64,000 bases of DNA from Actinokineospora iranica (GCF_900101685.1 NZ_FMZZ01000003.1:185886-249885), one strand, 5' to 3'; positions 1-9,145 are shown, numbered from the stretch's first letter. Made by a program: numbers and translations. Notes: generated by a model from the sequence alone, not told the origin.

Positions 1-286
1 GTGCCGGTGCCGAGGTAGGTGGGGCCGTGCCTGTGCGCAGGCGGGTGCGGGTGTGCCGGAAGCGAGGGCAGGCGCGGCGGTCATGCGACCAGCTACTGGC
101 GGACCCGTGCGAATCCCGCCTGCGGTGGACTGTCCGAGCGACACAGCCCAAGTGGCGATCTAACTACGGTGCCGTTGGGCATACCGTTGGGCGGTGTTGC
201 GCGGTAGCGCTGTCGACTGGTGCCGTCGGGTCCACTGGGCCGCTGAGTGGGCGCTGTCAGGTGGTGCGCGGGAGTGGCACCGTGGG

Positions 287-333
287 CTGGGGCTGGGGCT
301 GGGGCTGGGGCTGGGGCTGGGGCTGGGGCTGGG
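287..333. repeat. CTGGGG hexanucleotide tandem array
   Basis: Seven full CTGGGG units in tandem plus a partial eighth. The G4-run spacing could allow a G-quadruplex on the + strand. It lies in noncoding sequence and is a likely slippage site. No function can be read from it. Confidence 0.9.
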
Positions 334-451
334 CTGTCGGCTGGCGCGGGCGAGCCACAGCCTCGATCGGCGCGTGGATCGGCGCGTGCCGCGCCGCTTC
401 GACGGGGACCGTCACTGATCGGTGGGTAAGCGCTCGACCGCGGCCGGGTGA

Positions 452-482
452 GAACGGTCGTTCGGGATGGGAACGGTCGTTC
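452..482. promoter_or_regulatory. twin palindromic operator-like sites
   Basis: Two identical copies of GAACGGTCGTTC lie at 452-463 and 471-482. Each is a near-perfect palindrome (GAACG/CGTTC arms) and the starts are 19 bp apart. This geometry resembles paired operators of TetR-type dimeric repressors. No cognate gene is visible inside the window. Confidence 0.45.
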
Positions 483-639
483 ACGCGCGGAAGACCCGTG
501 TGCCGGCAGCGTTTGCCCTGTTCGTGGCGGGTAATTGGGCATGGTGCGGAGCGTGAATCCAGGCCGCCCCTGCGGCGTGGTGGGTTGAGGGGCGCCTGGG
601 GGCACGCGGGCAGTGGGTCAGCAGTGGGTCAGCGGTGGG

Positions 640-1293
640 TCAGTCCGGGAGGACGACCGCGACGATCCCGGCCAGGTGCGCGAGCCGCGCCACTTCTGCG
701 GCGCGGAACATGGGGCCGCCGGGGCGGGCCACGAGCAGGACGCGGTCTGGTTTGCCCAGGGGGGTGGCGGCCAGTTCGGTGCCCAGTTCGCGCCAGGTGG
801 CGGGGACCCAGGGTTCTTCGCCGTCGAGCACCGTGGCGCGGGCCAGGGGCATCCAGGGCAGGTCCAGGGTCCGCATGTCCGGCGCCGCGGTGCTCGCCGC
901 GAGGCGGTGGGAGCCTTCGCCGCCCGCGCCGACGACCATGGCCCAGCCCGCGCGGATGATCTTGGGGACGCCCTCGGTGAAGGTGACCAGGCCGGTTTTG
1001 GGCTCGGCCGCGACCTCCTCCACCAGTTCGAGTTCGCGGTGGGTGTCCAGGACGCCCGCGTAGGGGCGCACCGCGTCCACTTCGACGCCCTCGATGGACT
1101 CGGCGGCGGTGATGAGGACGTCGGGGAGCCTGCCGCTGGGCAGTTCGACCACCAGGTCGTCGATCGCGACTCCGCCGACGCGTTCGACCACGTCAACGCT
1201 GAGGATGTCGGCCCCGATGGCCCCCAGCGCGGTCGCGACCGCACCCAGGGTGCCTGGGCTGTCCGGGAGCTGGACCCGGATCAGGAACGACAA
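640..1293 (-). CDS. ACT-domain amino-acid-binding protein
   Basis: Predicted cytoplasmic protein of 217 residues. The N-terminal 75 residues form an ACT fold (LPDSPGTLGAVATALGAIGA, then a DILSVDVVER strand), the small-molecule-binding module of amino-acid enzymes and sensors. The rest has no catalytic motif that I recognise. I chose TTG at 1293 because GGGAGG lies 8 nt upstream. A GTG at 1311 is possible but lies upstream of that site. The gene is divergent from gatC, and from memory the same arrangement occurs in mycobacteria (an ACT protein beside gatC). The function is unknown. An amino-acid sensing role is inferred from the domain only. Confidence 0.8.
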   Translation of the reverse strand: MSFLIRVQLPDSPGTLGAVATALGAIGADILSVDVVERVGGVAIDDLVVELPSGRLPDVLITAAESIEGVEVDAVRPYAGVLDTHRELELVEEVAAEPKTGLVTFTEGVPKIIRAGWAMVVGAGGEGSHRLAASTAAPDMRTLDLPWMPLARATVLDGEEPWVPATWRELGTELAATPLGKPDRVLLVARPGGPMFRAAEVARLAHLAGIVAVVLPD

Positions 1294-1532
1294 GGCGAAC
1301 GCCTCCCGCACTACCTACTCGGTGCGCGGAACCTTGTCGTCCGCACCCTACGCCGACCGCTGATTGTCGCAGACCAGGTCACGGGTTGTGGCAGGCGTCC
1401 GCCGGATCGCAATCGCGGGATCGCGCACCGGTTTACACCCGCCGGGCGCTAGGAACAACCCGTTCGGGGTTTCGATCGCGCGCGAAATAGACTCCGTGGG
1501 TCCCATCGCAGAGAACCCCGGGGGTTCGTCGA

Positions 1533-1832
1533 GTGCCCAGCATCTCCCGCGACGAGGTTGCCCACCTCGCCCGACTGGCCAGGTTGTCCGTCACCGAAGC
1601 GGAGTTGGACCTGTTCGCAGACCAGCTCGACCACATCGTGCAGGCCGTCGCCCAAGTCGGCCAGGTCGCCGACCAGGACATTCCGCCGACCTCGCACGCG
1701 GTGCCGCTGACCAACGTCTTCCGTCGCGACCTCGTCCGCCCCGGGCTGACCCAGCAGCAGGCCCTCGCCGCGGCGCCCGCCGCCGAGGACGGCCGGTTCC
1801 GCGTGCCGAGGATCCTCGGGGAGGAAGCATGA
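1533..1832 (+). CDS. gatC: Asp-tRNA(Asn)/Glu-tRNA(Gln) amidotransferase subunit C
   Basis: Small stabilising subunit of the GatCAB amidotransferase, which converts misacylated Glu-tRNA(Gln) and Asp-tRNA(Asn) to the cognate Gln and Asn forms. The 99-residue product has the typical start [20 protein letters not shown] and a C-terminal stretch ending in VPRILGEEA, as in the family. It starts at GTG. A TAGACT hexamer at 1488-1493 is a candidate -10 box. The stop codon overlaps the gatA start by four bases (ATGA), so the two are translationally coupled and should be made in equal amounts. Confidence 0.95.
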   Translation: MPSISRDEVAHLARLARLSVTEAELDLFADQLDHIVQAVAQVGQVADQDIPPTSHAVPLTNVFRRDLVRPGLTQQQALAAAPAAEDGRFRVPRILGEEA

Positions 1833-3346
1833 CCGACCTCATCCGCCTGACCGCAGCGGAGATCGCGGCGAAGATCCAGGCCAAGGAGGTGTCCGCGGTC
1901 GAGGTCGCCCGGGCGCACCTGGACCGCATCGACGCGGTCGAGCCCGCGGTGCACGCGTTCCTGCACATCGACGGCGACCGCGCGCTGCAGGCGGCCAAGG
2001 CCGTCGACGAGGATGTGGCCGCCGGTCGGCCCGCGGCGTCCCCGCTGGCCGGGGTGCCGCTCGCGCTCAAGGACGTGCTCACGATGCGGGGCGCGCCGAC
2101 CACGTGCGGGTCGAAGATGCTCGAGGGCTGGGAGCCGCCGTACGACGCGACGGTGACGCTGCGGCTGCTCGAGGCGGGCCTGGTCATCCTCGGCAAGACG
2201 AACATGGACGAGTTCGCCATGGGCTCGTCCACCGAGAACTCCGCATACGGCCCGACCCGCAACCCGTGGGACCTCGACCGCATCCCGGGTGGCTCCGGTG
2301 GCGGTTCTGCCGCCGCGCTGGCCGCGTTCGAGGCGCCGCTGGCGATCGGCACCGACACCGGCGGCTCGATCCGCCAGCCGGGCTCGGTCACCGGCACCGT
2401 CGGCGTGAAGCCGACCTACGGCACGGTGTCGCGCTACGGCCTGGTCGCGTTCTCGTCCTCGCTGGACCAGGCGGGCCCGTGCGCGCGCACGGTGCTCGAC
2501 GCGGCCCTGCTGCACGAGGTGATCGCGGGCCACGACCCGCTCGACTCGACCTCCATCGACGCGCCCGTGCCGCCAGTGGTGGCCGCCGCGCGGGAGGGCG
2601 CCAACGCCGACCTCAAGGGCCTGCGCGTCGGCGTGGTCACCGAGCTGGCGGGCGAGGGCTACCAGCCGGGTGTGCTGGCCGCGTTCGAGGCCGCCGTCGC
2701 GCAGCTGCGCGAACTGGGCGCGGAGATCGTCGAGGTCTCCTGCCCGAGCTTCGACCTCGCGCTGCCCGCGTACTACCTGATCGCGCCGAGCGAGTGCTCG
2801 TCCAACCTCGCCCGGTTCGACGCGATGCGCTACGGCCTGCGGGTGGGCGACGACGCCACCCGCAGCGCAGAGGAGGTCATGTCGCTGACCCGCGAGGCGG
2901 GCTTCGGGGCCGAGGTCAAGCGGCGCATCATGCTCGGCACGTACGCGCTGTCCTCGGGCTACTACGACGCCTACTACGGCTCCGCGCAGAAGGTGCGCAC
3001 GCTGATCAAGCGCGACTTCGACGCCGCGTTCGGCCAGGTCGACGTGCTGGTCTCGCCGACAACGCCCACCACGGCGTTCGGCATCGGCGAGCGCACCGAC
3101 GACCCGATCGCGATGTACCGGGCCGACCTGTGCACCATCCCGTCGAGCATGGCGGGCAACGCCGCCCTCAGCATCCCGTGTGGACTGTCCGCCTGCGACG
3201 GTCTGCCGGTCGGGTTGCAGATCATGTCCCCGGCGCTGCAGGACCACCGCGGATACCGGGTGGCCGCCGCCTACGAGACCGCCCGCGACGCCGCGCAGGG
3301 CGGTCCGCTCATCACCCGCGTTCCCGAGCTGGAGGTCGCACACTGA
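1829..3346 (+). CDS. gatA: Asp-tRNA(Asn)/Glu-tRNA(Gln) amidotransferase subunit A
   Basis: Glutaminase/amidase subunit of GatCAB, 505 residues, of normal length. It carries the amidase-signature Ser-cisSer-Lys triad: Lys81 in PLALKDVL, Ser156 in the Gly/Ser-rich PGGSGGGS segment, and Ser180 in [11 protein letters not shown]. It releases ammonia from Gln and channels it to GatB. The start ATG at 1829 is fixed by the four-base overlap with gatC. The stop overlaps the start of a 64-residue membrane protein gene by one base. With gltX at 26 kb and no glutaminyl-tRNA synthetase in view, this fits the indirect route to Gln-tRNA. Confidence 0.97.
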   Translation: MTDLIRLTAAEIAAKIQAKEVSAVEVARAHLDRIDAVEPAVHAFLHIDGDRALQAAKAVDEDVAAGRPAASPLAGVPLALKDVLTMRGAPTTCGSKMLEGWEPPYDATVTLRLLEAGLVILGKTNMDEFAMGSSTENSAYGPTRNPWDLDRIPGGSGGGSAAALAAFEAPLAIGTDTGGSIRQPGSVTGTVGVKPTYGTVSRYGLVAFSSSLDQAGPCARTVLDAALLHEVIAGHDPLDSTSIDAPVPPVVAAAREGANADLKGLRVGVVTELAGEGYQPGVLAAFEAAVAQLRELGAEIVEVSCPSFDLALPAYYLIAPSECSSNLARFDAMRYGLRVGDDATRSAEEVMSLTREAGFGAEVKRRIMLGTYALSSGYYDAYYGSAQKVRTLIKRDFDAAFGQVDVLVSPTTPTTAFGIGERTDDPIAMYRADLCTIPSSMAGNAALSIPCGLSACDGLPVGLQIMSPALQDHRGYRVAAAYETARDAAQGGPLITRVPELEVAH

Positions 3347-3540
3347 TGGCAGACACGAAGAAGTTCAAGGGCGCCTTCGGGATCGTCAGCTCGGTCGCGG
3401 CCGCCAGCAGCGCGGCCAACGGGCTGCGCACCGCCCGGCAGGACAACGACAAGCTGGCGCTGGTGAACGCGCTCGGCAGCATCCTCGTCGCGGTCACCGG
3501 CCTGCTGATCGCCGCGCGCGCGTTCCGGGGGGGCAAGTGA
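3346..3540 (+). CDS. small membrane protein inside the gat operon
   Basis: A 64-residue protein with a basic N-terminus ([12 protein letters not shown]), a weakly hydrophobic stretch around residues 11-25, and a clear transmembrane segment at about residues 39-60 ([19 protein letters not shown]) followed by RAFRGGK. The ATG overlaps the gatA stop by one base, and its own stop overlaps the gatB GTG by four bases, so it is embedded in the coupled gatCAB translation unit. I do not recognise a family. The overlaps on both sides argue that it is a real gene. Whether it acts with the amidotransferase is unknown. Confidence 0.75.
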   Translation: MADTKKFKGAFGIVSSVAAASSAANGLRTARQDNDKLALVNALGSILVAVTGLLIAARAFRGGK

Positions 3541-5042
3541 CCGTCACCGCCGAGCTGATGGACTACGACGAGGTCCTGGACCGGTTCGACCCGGTCCTCG
3601 GGCTCGAAGTGCACGTCGAGCTCTCCACGAACACCAAGATGTTCTGCGGCTGCCCGACCGGGTTCGGCGCGGAGCCCAACACCCAGGTCTGCCCGACCTG
3701 CCTTGGCCTGCCGGGTTCGCTGCCGGTGGTCAACGGCGCCGCGGTCGAGTCGGCGATCCGCATCGGCCTCGCGCTGAACTGCGAGATCGCGCAGTGGTGC
3801 CGGTTCGCGCGGAAGAACTACTTCTACCCGGACATGCCGAAGAACTTCCAGACCTCGCAGTACGACGAGCCGATCGCGTTCAACGGCTGGCTCGACGTCA
3901 CCCTGGACGACGGCGAGATCGTGCGCGTGGAGATCGAGCGCGCGCACATGGAGGAGGACACCGGCAAGTCGCTGCATGTTGGCGGCGCGACCGGGCGCAT
4001 CCACGGCGCGGAGCACTCGCTGCTCGACTACAACCGCGCGGGTGTGCCGCTGATCGAGATCGTCACCAAGACCATCGAGGGCACCGGGGCGCGCGCGCCG
4101 GAGGTGGCCCGCGCGTACGTGGCCACCCTGCGCGATCTGCTCAAGGCGCTCGACGTGTCCGACGTGCGGATGGACCAGGGCTCGCTGCGGTGCGACGCGA
4201 ACGTCTCGCTGATGCCCAAGGGCGCCGCGGAGTTCGGCACCCGCACCGAGACGAAGAACGTCAACTCGCTGCGCAGCGTCGAGCGCGCCGTCCGGCACGA
4301 GATGACCCGGCAGGCGGGGATTCTCGTCGGTGGCGGGACGATCCTGCAGGAGACCCGGCACTTCGAGGAGGCCACCGGCACGACGCGGGCCGGGCGCCGC
4401 AAGGAGACCTCGGAGGACTACCGGTACTTCCCCGAGCCCGACCTGGTGCCGATCGCCCCGTCCCGTGAGTGGGTGGCGGAGCTGAGCCAGACGCTGCCGG
4501 AGATGCCCGCGCAGCGCCGCAAGCGCATCCAGGCCGAGTGGTCGCTGACCGACCTGGAGTTGCGCGACCTGGTCAACGCGGGCGCGATCGACTTGGTCGC
4601 GGCGACCGTCGACGCCGGAGCCCCGCCAGCGGAGGCGCGGTCGTGGTGGGTGTCGTATCTGAGCCAGTCGGCCAACTCGCGGGGCGTCGAGCTGGGCGAC
4701 CTGCCGATCACCCCGGCCCAGGTGGCCAAGGTGATCGCCCTGGTCGCCGACGGCACGCTCACCAACAAGCTCGCCCGGGAGGTCGTCGACGGCGTCCTGG
4801 CTGGCGAGGGCGAGCCGGAGCAGGTGGTCGACCAGCGCGGCCTGAAGGTCGTCTCCGACGACTCGGCCCTCTACGCCGCGGTCGACGAGGCACTGGCCGC
4901 GCAGCCGGACGTGGCGGACAAGATCCGCGACGGGAAGGTGGCCGCGGCGGGCGCGATCGTCGGCGCGGTCATGAAGGCCACCAAGGGCCAGGCGGACGCC
5001 AAGCGCGTCCGCGAACTCGTGCTGGAACGCTGCGGCGCGTGA
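3537..5042 (+). CDS. gatB: Asp-tRNA(Asn)/Glu-tRNA(Gln) amidotransferase subunit B
   Basis: tRNA-binding and kinase/transamidase subunit of GatCAB, 501 residues. The sequence shows [10 protein letters not shown] near the N-terminus, a Cys-rich region ([20 protein letters not shown]), the conserved [12 protein letters not shown] segment, and the C-terminal YqeY-like helical domain ending in [13 protein letters not shown]. It uses ammonia delivered by GatA to amidate the activated Glu or Asp on tRNA. The GTG at 3537 overlaps the stop of the small membrane protein. An ATG at 3558 is an alternative start. Its stop overlaps the start of a chorismate mutase gene. Confidence 0.97.
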   Translation: MTVTAELMDYDEVLDRFDPVLGLEVHVELSTNTKMFCGCPTGFGAEPNTQVCPTCLGLPGSLPVVNGAAVESAIRIGLALNCEIAQWCRFARKNYFYPDMPKNFQTSQYDEPIAFNGWLDVTLDDGEIVRVEIERAHMEEDTGKSLHVGGATGRIHGAEHSLLDYNRAGVPLIEIVTKTIEGTGARAPEVARAYVATLRDLLKALDVSDVRMDQGSLRCDANVSLMPKGAAEFGTRTETKNVNSLRSVERAVRHEMTRQAGILVGGGTILQETRHFEEATGTTRAGRRKETSEDYRYFPEPDLVPIAPSREWVAELSQTLPEMPAQRRKRIQAEWSLTDLELRDLVNAGAIDLVAATVDAGAPPAEARSWWVSYLSQSANSRGVELGDLPITPAQVAKVIALVADGTLTNKLAREVVDGVLAGEGEPEQVVDQRGLKVVSDDSALYAAVDEALAAQPDVADKIRDGKVAAAGAIVGAVMKATKGQADAKRVRELVLERCGA

Positions 5043-5641
5043 CCCGTGCCCGCGTGCCCCGCCCACCCGTTCGCCGGGCCGGTGGGGCACGCGGGTGGAT
5101 CGCGTTCGCGTTGGTGTTATGCGGGTTGCTGACGGGCGGGCGGCAGGCTCACGCTGGCGGGGTGACGTTCCTGGCCCTGGCCGACGTGTCGGCTGAGCGA
5201 GTGCAGATCGCGAACCTGGTCGCGGCGGCGAAGTTCGGCACCCCCGCGCCCATTGACGACCCGGCAAGAGAACAGGTCGTCCTCGACACCGCTGCCCGCC
5301 GGGCGGCGGAGCTGGGCGTTGACCCGGCGCTGGCCGTGCGCGTGTTCCGCGACCAGATCGAGGCGAGCAAACTGGTCCAACGCGCCCTGCACGCCCGGTG
5401 GACCGCGCACCCGGACGAGGCGCCCGCCGAGCGGCCCGACCTCGAAACCGAGGTGCGTCCCCGGCTGGACCGGATCACCGAGCAGATCCTGCGCCACCTC
5501 CGCGACACCGAGCCCCTCCGCGCCAGCCCCACCTGCCTACGCGCCCTGGTAGTCGGCTACCGCGTCGTGGAAAGCGCCCGGCGGCTTGACCACCTGCAAG
5601 AGCTCGCCCTGGGCCGCGCCTTGCTCTCAATCTGCGTCTAG
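5039..5641 (+). CDS. secreted chorismate mutase, AroQ-gamma type
   Basis: A 200-residue protein whose first 40 residues form a signal peptide (Arg-rich start, then the hydrophobic core [13 protein letters not shown], then an AHA-type cleavage site). The mature part is all-helical. It has the pattern of periplasmic or secreted AroQ-gamma mutases: an early [11 protein letters not shown] segment, an [21 protein letters not shown] helix with catalytic-type Arg, Asp and Lys, and a C-terminal pair of Cys (one in SPTCLRAL, one near the end). It converts chorismate to prephenate outside the cytoplasm. The GTG start overlaps the gatB stop, so it is the last gene of the operon. The link to tRNA amidation is not obvious. 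Confidence 0.8.
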   Translation: MTRARVPRPPVRRAGGARGWIAFALVLCGLLTGGRQAHAGGVTFLALADVSAERVQIANLVAAAKFGTPAPIDDPAREQVVLDTAARRAAELGVDPALAVRVFRDQIEASKLVQRALHARWTAHPDEAPAERPDLETEVRPRLDRITEQILRHLRDTEPLRASPTCLRALVVGYRVVESARRLDHLQELALGRALLSICV

Positions 5642-5652
5642 CCCCGCGATTC

Positions 5653-5790
5653 TGTGGACAACTCCCGCAAAAGTGTCCCCCGATCGTGTCCGCCGTCCCG
5701 AGTTATCCACAGATTTCGGCACCCCCTTCCACCAGCCCCAATACCCGATAGACTGGAGCGGGGCAGCCCCCCGGGAAGGGTGGGGGTATG
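5653..5790 (+). repeat. DnaA-box-bearing repeated element, copy 1
   Basis: This stretch holds TGTGGACAA at 5653-5661 (reverse complement of the Streptomyces-type DnaA box) and TTATCCACA at 5703-5711 (the classical box). About 43 nt downstream of the second box is CGATAGACTGGAGCGGGG followed by a C-run/G-run hairpin. The same arrangement recurs at 56401-56486. TAGACT at 5749-5754 could be a -10 box. The role is unknown. Confidence 0.5.
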
Positions 5791-5834
5791 CCGTCTACGC
5801 GCGCGCGAGGGGCGTGCGGCGGGTGCGGGCGGGG

Positions 5835-7001
5835 TCAGTCCGCTGATCCGCCGCCGCTGGGTTGGACGACGATCACTACGGCGCGGTCGTCGCTGGAGAC
5901 CGATGTGCCTGATTGCTTGTTGACGGTGCCGCCGACGGCGAGTTGGTTGGTCATCAGGTCCAGGCCGTCGACTTTGCCGAAGCCCTCGTCGGCCATGGTG
6001 GTCTGCGGTTTTCCGGTGAAGGTGCCGTCGGGGGCCTGGGGGAGGCTCTGCAGGTGCCCGGCCGTCGACATGGCCACCCACAGCATCTGCGTGGTCGCCG
6101 CGCAGCCGGAGACGCCGGGGCGGTCCGGCCATGACCAGGCGGGCGCCTCCAGGGGCCTGCCGGGGGTGACGCGGTAGACGTGGTCGGCGGTGGGGGTGCG
6201 GTCGGTCACCCAGATCTGGGAGCCGTCCAGGGTGGTGCACAGGCCGCCGGGGGAGTGGAGGCCGGTGGTGAGGATCGGGTGTCCTGGGTTGGGGTTGCCG
6301 TCGGCGGGTTGGCCTGCGGTGTCGAGGCGGAGCACCTTGCCCGCGAGGGAGTTCGGGTCGGCGGGGATGCCCGCGTCGCCGGTGGCCAGGAGGAGGGCGC
6401 CCTGGCGGTCCTGGGTGAGGGCGCCCCGGTTGCCGCTGGGGCCGCGGGGGATGCCTGCGAGGACCGGTTTCGGGGTGTCGCCGGGGGCGATGCGGATCAG
6501 GCGGTTGTCGGTGGGGGTGGTGACATAGGCGAAGACCAGTTGGTCTTCCGCGTAGTTCGGGGACAGCGCGAGCCCGGTCAGGCCGCCGTCGGTCGTCGCG
6601 TCCACCGGGACGGTGGCGAACACGGTCGGCTCGCTGTTCTTGCGGACCAGCAGGATGCGGCCGGTTTTGCGTTCGCCGACCAGGGCGGTCGGGTTCGAGC
6701 CGTCGCCGGGCAGGGCGGCGACCGCGACGAGAGTGTCCAGGCAGGTGCCCAGCACGGCCGGGTGGAAGTCCCTGCACCCGTCCGGCGGCGGGATCTCCGA
6801 CGCGGGCGGCCGCTTGTCCTCGCCGCCGCCACCGCCGATGCCGCCACCTGCGTCCGGCTCCGGCGCGGCCTGCGGGCTCAGCGGGACCTTGGGCTGCCAG
6901 CTCTCCGGGGGCGGCTGCTCCGCGAACGACGCGCACGACGTCACCAGGAGCGCGCCCACCGCGGCGGCGAGCACTCGGGACCGGCGCGGCGAACCTGACA
7001 T
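5835..7001 (-). CDS. PQQ-dependent sugar dehydrogenase-like lipoprotein
   Basis: A 388-residue predicted lipoprotein. The N-terminus is basic, then has a hydrophobic stretch (VLAAAVGALLVTSCAS) with a lipobox Cys near residue 23, then a Pro/Gly-rich linker to about residue 75. The remainder resembles the six-bladed beta-propeller of the glucose/sorbosone dehydrogenase family (GLTGLALSPNYAEDQLVFAY, LLLATGDAG, LAGKVLRLDTAG, GLHSPGGL). Such enzymes oxidise sugars with PQQ, but many actinobacterial members have no proven activity. It ends before the hydrolase gene on the same strand, 11 nt away, so the two may be co-transcribed. Confidence 0.75.
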   Translation of the reverse strand: MSGSPRRSRVLAAAVGALLVTSCASFAEQPPPESWQPKVPLSPQAAPEPDAGGGIGGGGGEDKRPPASEIPPPDGCRDFHPAVLGTCLDTLVAVAALPGDGSNPTALVGERKTGRILLVRKNSEPTVFATVPVDATTDGGLTGLALSPNYAEDQLVFAYVTTPTDNRLIRIAPGDTPKPVLAGIPRGPSGNRGALTQDRQGALLLATGDAGIPADPNSLAGKVLRLDTAGQPADGNPNPGHPILTTGLHSPGGLCTTLDGSQIWVTDRTPTADHVYRVTPGRPLEAPAWSWPDRPGVSGCAATTQMLWVAMSTAGHLQSLPQAPDGTFTGKPQTTMADEGFGKVDGLDLMTNQLAVGGTVNKQSGTSVSSDDRAVVIVVQPSGGGSAD

Positions 7002-7012
7002 GGTGCCCAAGG

Positions 7013-7930
7013 CTAGGCGCGCGGCCGTGAATCTTCGGTGAGCAGGTCCCCGCGGGCCTGTTCGACCGCCGCGACCCGCGCGACCAGCGCCGTCAGCTCC
7101 TCGGCTATCGCCCGCGGCGCCTCCAGCGGCACGAAGTGGCTGGTCGGCACCACCCGCACGCGCGCCTGCGGCAGGCAGGCCACCGACCGGGCCGTCCGCC
7201 GCGGGTCGGCCACGGCGTCGTAGCGGGCGGCGAGGACGGTCACCGGGCAGCCGATGCCCGCCAGGTCGCGTTCGGGGACCTCGGCCAAGGCGAGCGCCAG
7301 CGTCAGGTACCAGCGCCAGTCGCGGCTGAGGAAGCGGCGGACGGCGCGCGCGACGTCGCCGGGGTCCGCGCCGGGAAGCATGAACCCGCTGCGCTGGAGC
7401 GCGGTCGCGGTGAGCCGGTTCACCGGCAGCAGGCGCAGCAGCGGGTCGAGAAGCGGCCCGGCCGCGCGGACCGCCAGCGCGCCGCCGACGACGAGCCGCC
7501 TGCGGATCGGGGCGGGCAGCGGCAGCACGCCCAGGACCGCGCCGAACAGGTCGCCGGGGACCCCGCCCGCCAGCAGCAGCCCGGAAACCCGGTCGGGGTG
7601 TCGCAGGGTGAGTTCCGCGGCGACCATGACCCCGGTCGACCAGCCCATCACCACGCACCGCTGCACACCGGCGTCGTCCAGCACCGCCAGCGCGTCGGCC
7701 ACGTGGTCGGCCAGGGTGATCCGGCTCTCGTCCGCGGGCCGGTCCGAGCCCATGGTGCCCCGGTGGTACCAGCTCAGCACCCGCACACCGGAGGACGGCA
7801 GCAGGAACGCTGGCCACGCCTCGGGGAAGGTCCCCAGCCCAGCACAGAGCAGCACGACCGGCCCCTCGGACTCGGTCTGCCAGCCCACGATTCGGGTGCC
7901 GTCGGCGGCGCGGACCTGGTATTCGCGCAT
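7013..7930 (-). CDS. alpha/beta hydrolase
   Basis: A 305-residue single-domain alpha/beta hydrolase. It shows the oxyanion-hole region (VVLLCAGLGTFPEAW), the nucleophile elbow GWSTGVM with Ser at about residue 98, and a late catalytic His in VPTSHFVPLEAP. An Asp in the ARYDAVADPR loop is the likely acid. The helical cap lies roughly at residues 125-215. I chose ATG at 7930 because the upstream extension to 7981 is unlike the family. The substrate cannot be predicted. It is divergent from the 2-hydroxyacid dehydrogenase, with 44 bp between the starts. Confidence 0.85.
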   Translation of the reverse strand: MREYQVRAADGTRIVGWQTESEGPVVLLCAGLGTFPEAWPAFLLPSSGVRVLSWYHRGTMGSDRPADESRITLADHVADALAVLDDAGVQRCVVMGWSTGVMVAAELTLRHPDRVSGLLLAGGVPGDLFGAVLGVLPLPAPIRRRLVVGGALAVRAAGPLLDPLLRLLPVNRLTATALQRSGFMLPGADPGDVARAVRRFLSRDWRWYLTLALALAEVPERDLAGIGCPVTVLAARYDAVADPRRTARSVACLPQARVRVVPTSHFVPLEAPRAIAEELTALVARVAAVEQARGDLLTEDSRPRA

Positions 7931-7974
7931 CGGAAGCCAGTGTGCCGCAGATGGCGGCGACCTACTGTGTTCGC

Positions 7975-8886
7975 GTGACAATCACCGTTCTGGTTCCCGA
8001 TGAACACGGCATCGCGGCGCTCTCCGAGGTCGAGGGCATCCACGCGGTCCGCTACGCCTCCCTCACCGACCTTCCACCCGAGGCCGACCACGCGCAGGTG
8101 CTCGTCCCCGACTTCCTGGCCGAGGACATGGACGACGCCGTCCGGAAGATGCCCGCGCTGCGGCTGGTGCAACTGCTCACCACGGGGGCGGAAAGCTGGA
8201 TCGGGAAGCTGCCCGATCACGTCATGCTGTCGACGTCGCGGGGGGCGCACGGTGGCAGCACGGCTGAGTGGGTCATGGGCGTGCTGCTGAACATCTACCG
8301 GGAGCTGAGCGAGTTCGACGCTGCTCGCCGGGCGAAGGTGTGGAACCAGCATGTCACTGACACGCTCCAGGACAAGCGGGTCCTTGTGCTCGGCGCGGGT
8401 GATCTCGGGAAGCAGATGCGTCGCAGGCTTGAGGCGTTCGACGCTCAGCCGACCCTGGTGGGTACCAGCGCGCGGGAAGGGGTGCGTGGGGTTGACGAGT
8501 TGCCTGATCTGCTGCCGTCGCACGATGCGGTCGTTTTGATGGTTCCGTTGACGCCTGCCACTCGCGGGCTGGTCGACGCGGGGTTTCTTGCCCGGATGCG
8601 GGATGGTGCTGTCCTGGTGAATGCCGCGCGTGGTGCTGTGGTGGATACCGAGGCGCTTCTCGCTGAGTTGCGGAGTGGTCGGTTGCGTGCGGCTCTTGAC
8701 GTCACTGAGCCGGAGCCGCTGCCTGTGGGGCATCCACTGTGGACGGTGCCGGGGGTGGTGCTCACTCCGCATGTCGCCGGGAGTTGCACGGGGCACCATC
8801 GGCGGGCTTACCGGGTTGTGGTTGAGCAGATCGCGCAGTTCGCTGCGGGGCTTGCGCCGGGGAATCTTGTGCGTGGGGACTACTGA
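7975..8886 (+). CDS. D-isomer-specific 2-hydroxyacid dehydrogenase
   Basis: A 303-residue NAD(P)-dependent dehydrogenase. The nucleotide-binding motif VLVLGAGDLGKQMRR lies near residues 137-151. The catalytic set is visible as the Arg in VNAARGAVVD, the Glu in DVTEPEPLP and the His in LTPHVAG. The N-terminal part is the substrate domain (LVPDFLAEDMDDAV, LTTGAESW). The substrate is probably a small 2-keto acid. The last 400 bases use many T- and G-ending codons, unlike most neighbours. The GTG start at 7975 was chosen over an upstream ATG that would lie in the divergent promoter region. Confidence 0.88.
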   Translation: MTITVLVPDEHGIAALSEVEGIHAVRYASLTDLPPEADHAQVLVPDFLAEDMDDAVRKMPALRLVQLLTTGAESWIGKLPDHVMLSTSRGAHGGSTAEWVMGVLLNIYRELSEFDAARRAKVWNQHVTDTLQDKRVLVLGAGDLGKQMRRRLEAFDAQPTLVGTSAREGVRGVDELPDLLPSHDAVVLMVPLTPATRGLVDAGFLARMRDGAVLVNAARGAVVDTEALLAELRSGRLRAALDVTEPEPLPVGHPLWTVPGVVLTPHVAGSCTGHHRRAYRVVVEQIAQFAAGLAPGNLVRGDY

Positions 8887-8904
8887 GGTTGGTTCCGGGG
8901 GTCT

Positions 8905-9060
8905 GCTCGATGGGGTGGAGTGGGTGCGGTTGGCAGGAAGGAGGGTTCGCTGTCCCGTTGGCTTGGTGGCTTGGTGGACAGTTCAATTGTTGAACGATTG
9001 GGTGGTTGAACTTCCTGATCGGTGGGGGCTTCCTGCTCTGCTCCACTGGGCACCTGGCGG
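8905..9060. repeat. decayed copy of the long-palindrome element family
   Basis: GCTCGATGGGGTGGAGTGG at 8905-8923 is the exact outer tip of the palindromes found at 25, 29.8, 34.4 and 56.8 kb. Near 9041-9059, TGCTCCACTGGGCACCTGG is the inverted form of the flanking satellite unit. Between them only short inverted repeats remain, such as GTTCAA/TTGAAC. It lies between two genes pointing the same way. Confidence 0.55.
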
Positions 9061-9145
9061 GCGTGGGGGTGGGGGTGGCAGGAGGTGGGGCAGGGGGTGG
9101 GTGAGCTGACCGGCGTGATCTTGACCTATCGCTTAGTCTGCCGGC

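Larger units (their letters stand above)
1..639. other. no gene recognised
   Basis: No reading frame here looks like a protein. The open frames on both strands are low-complexity (Pro-Gln or Gly-Trp strings produced by the CTGGGG array) and match no family I recognise. The stretch holds the hexanucleotide array and the twin operator-like palindromes listed separately. It lies beyond the 3' end of the ACT-domain gene, so it may belong to a transcription unit outside the window. Confidence 0.6.

Noticed and set aside
93-605. 170-codon frame at the left end with a Pro-Ala run
   Set aside because: The repetitive part is only the translated CTGGGG array, and the rest shows no codon pattern or domain.
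1364-1828. N-terminal extension of gatA to 1364
   Set aside because: It would run through gatC in another frame. The ATG at 1829 overlaps the gatC stop and starts the family sequence.
5653-5712. Chromosomal replication origin
   Set aside because: There are only two DnaA boxes, with no dnaA, dnaN or AT-rich unwinding region nearby.
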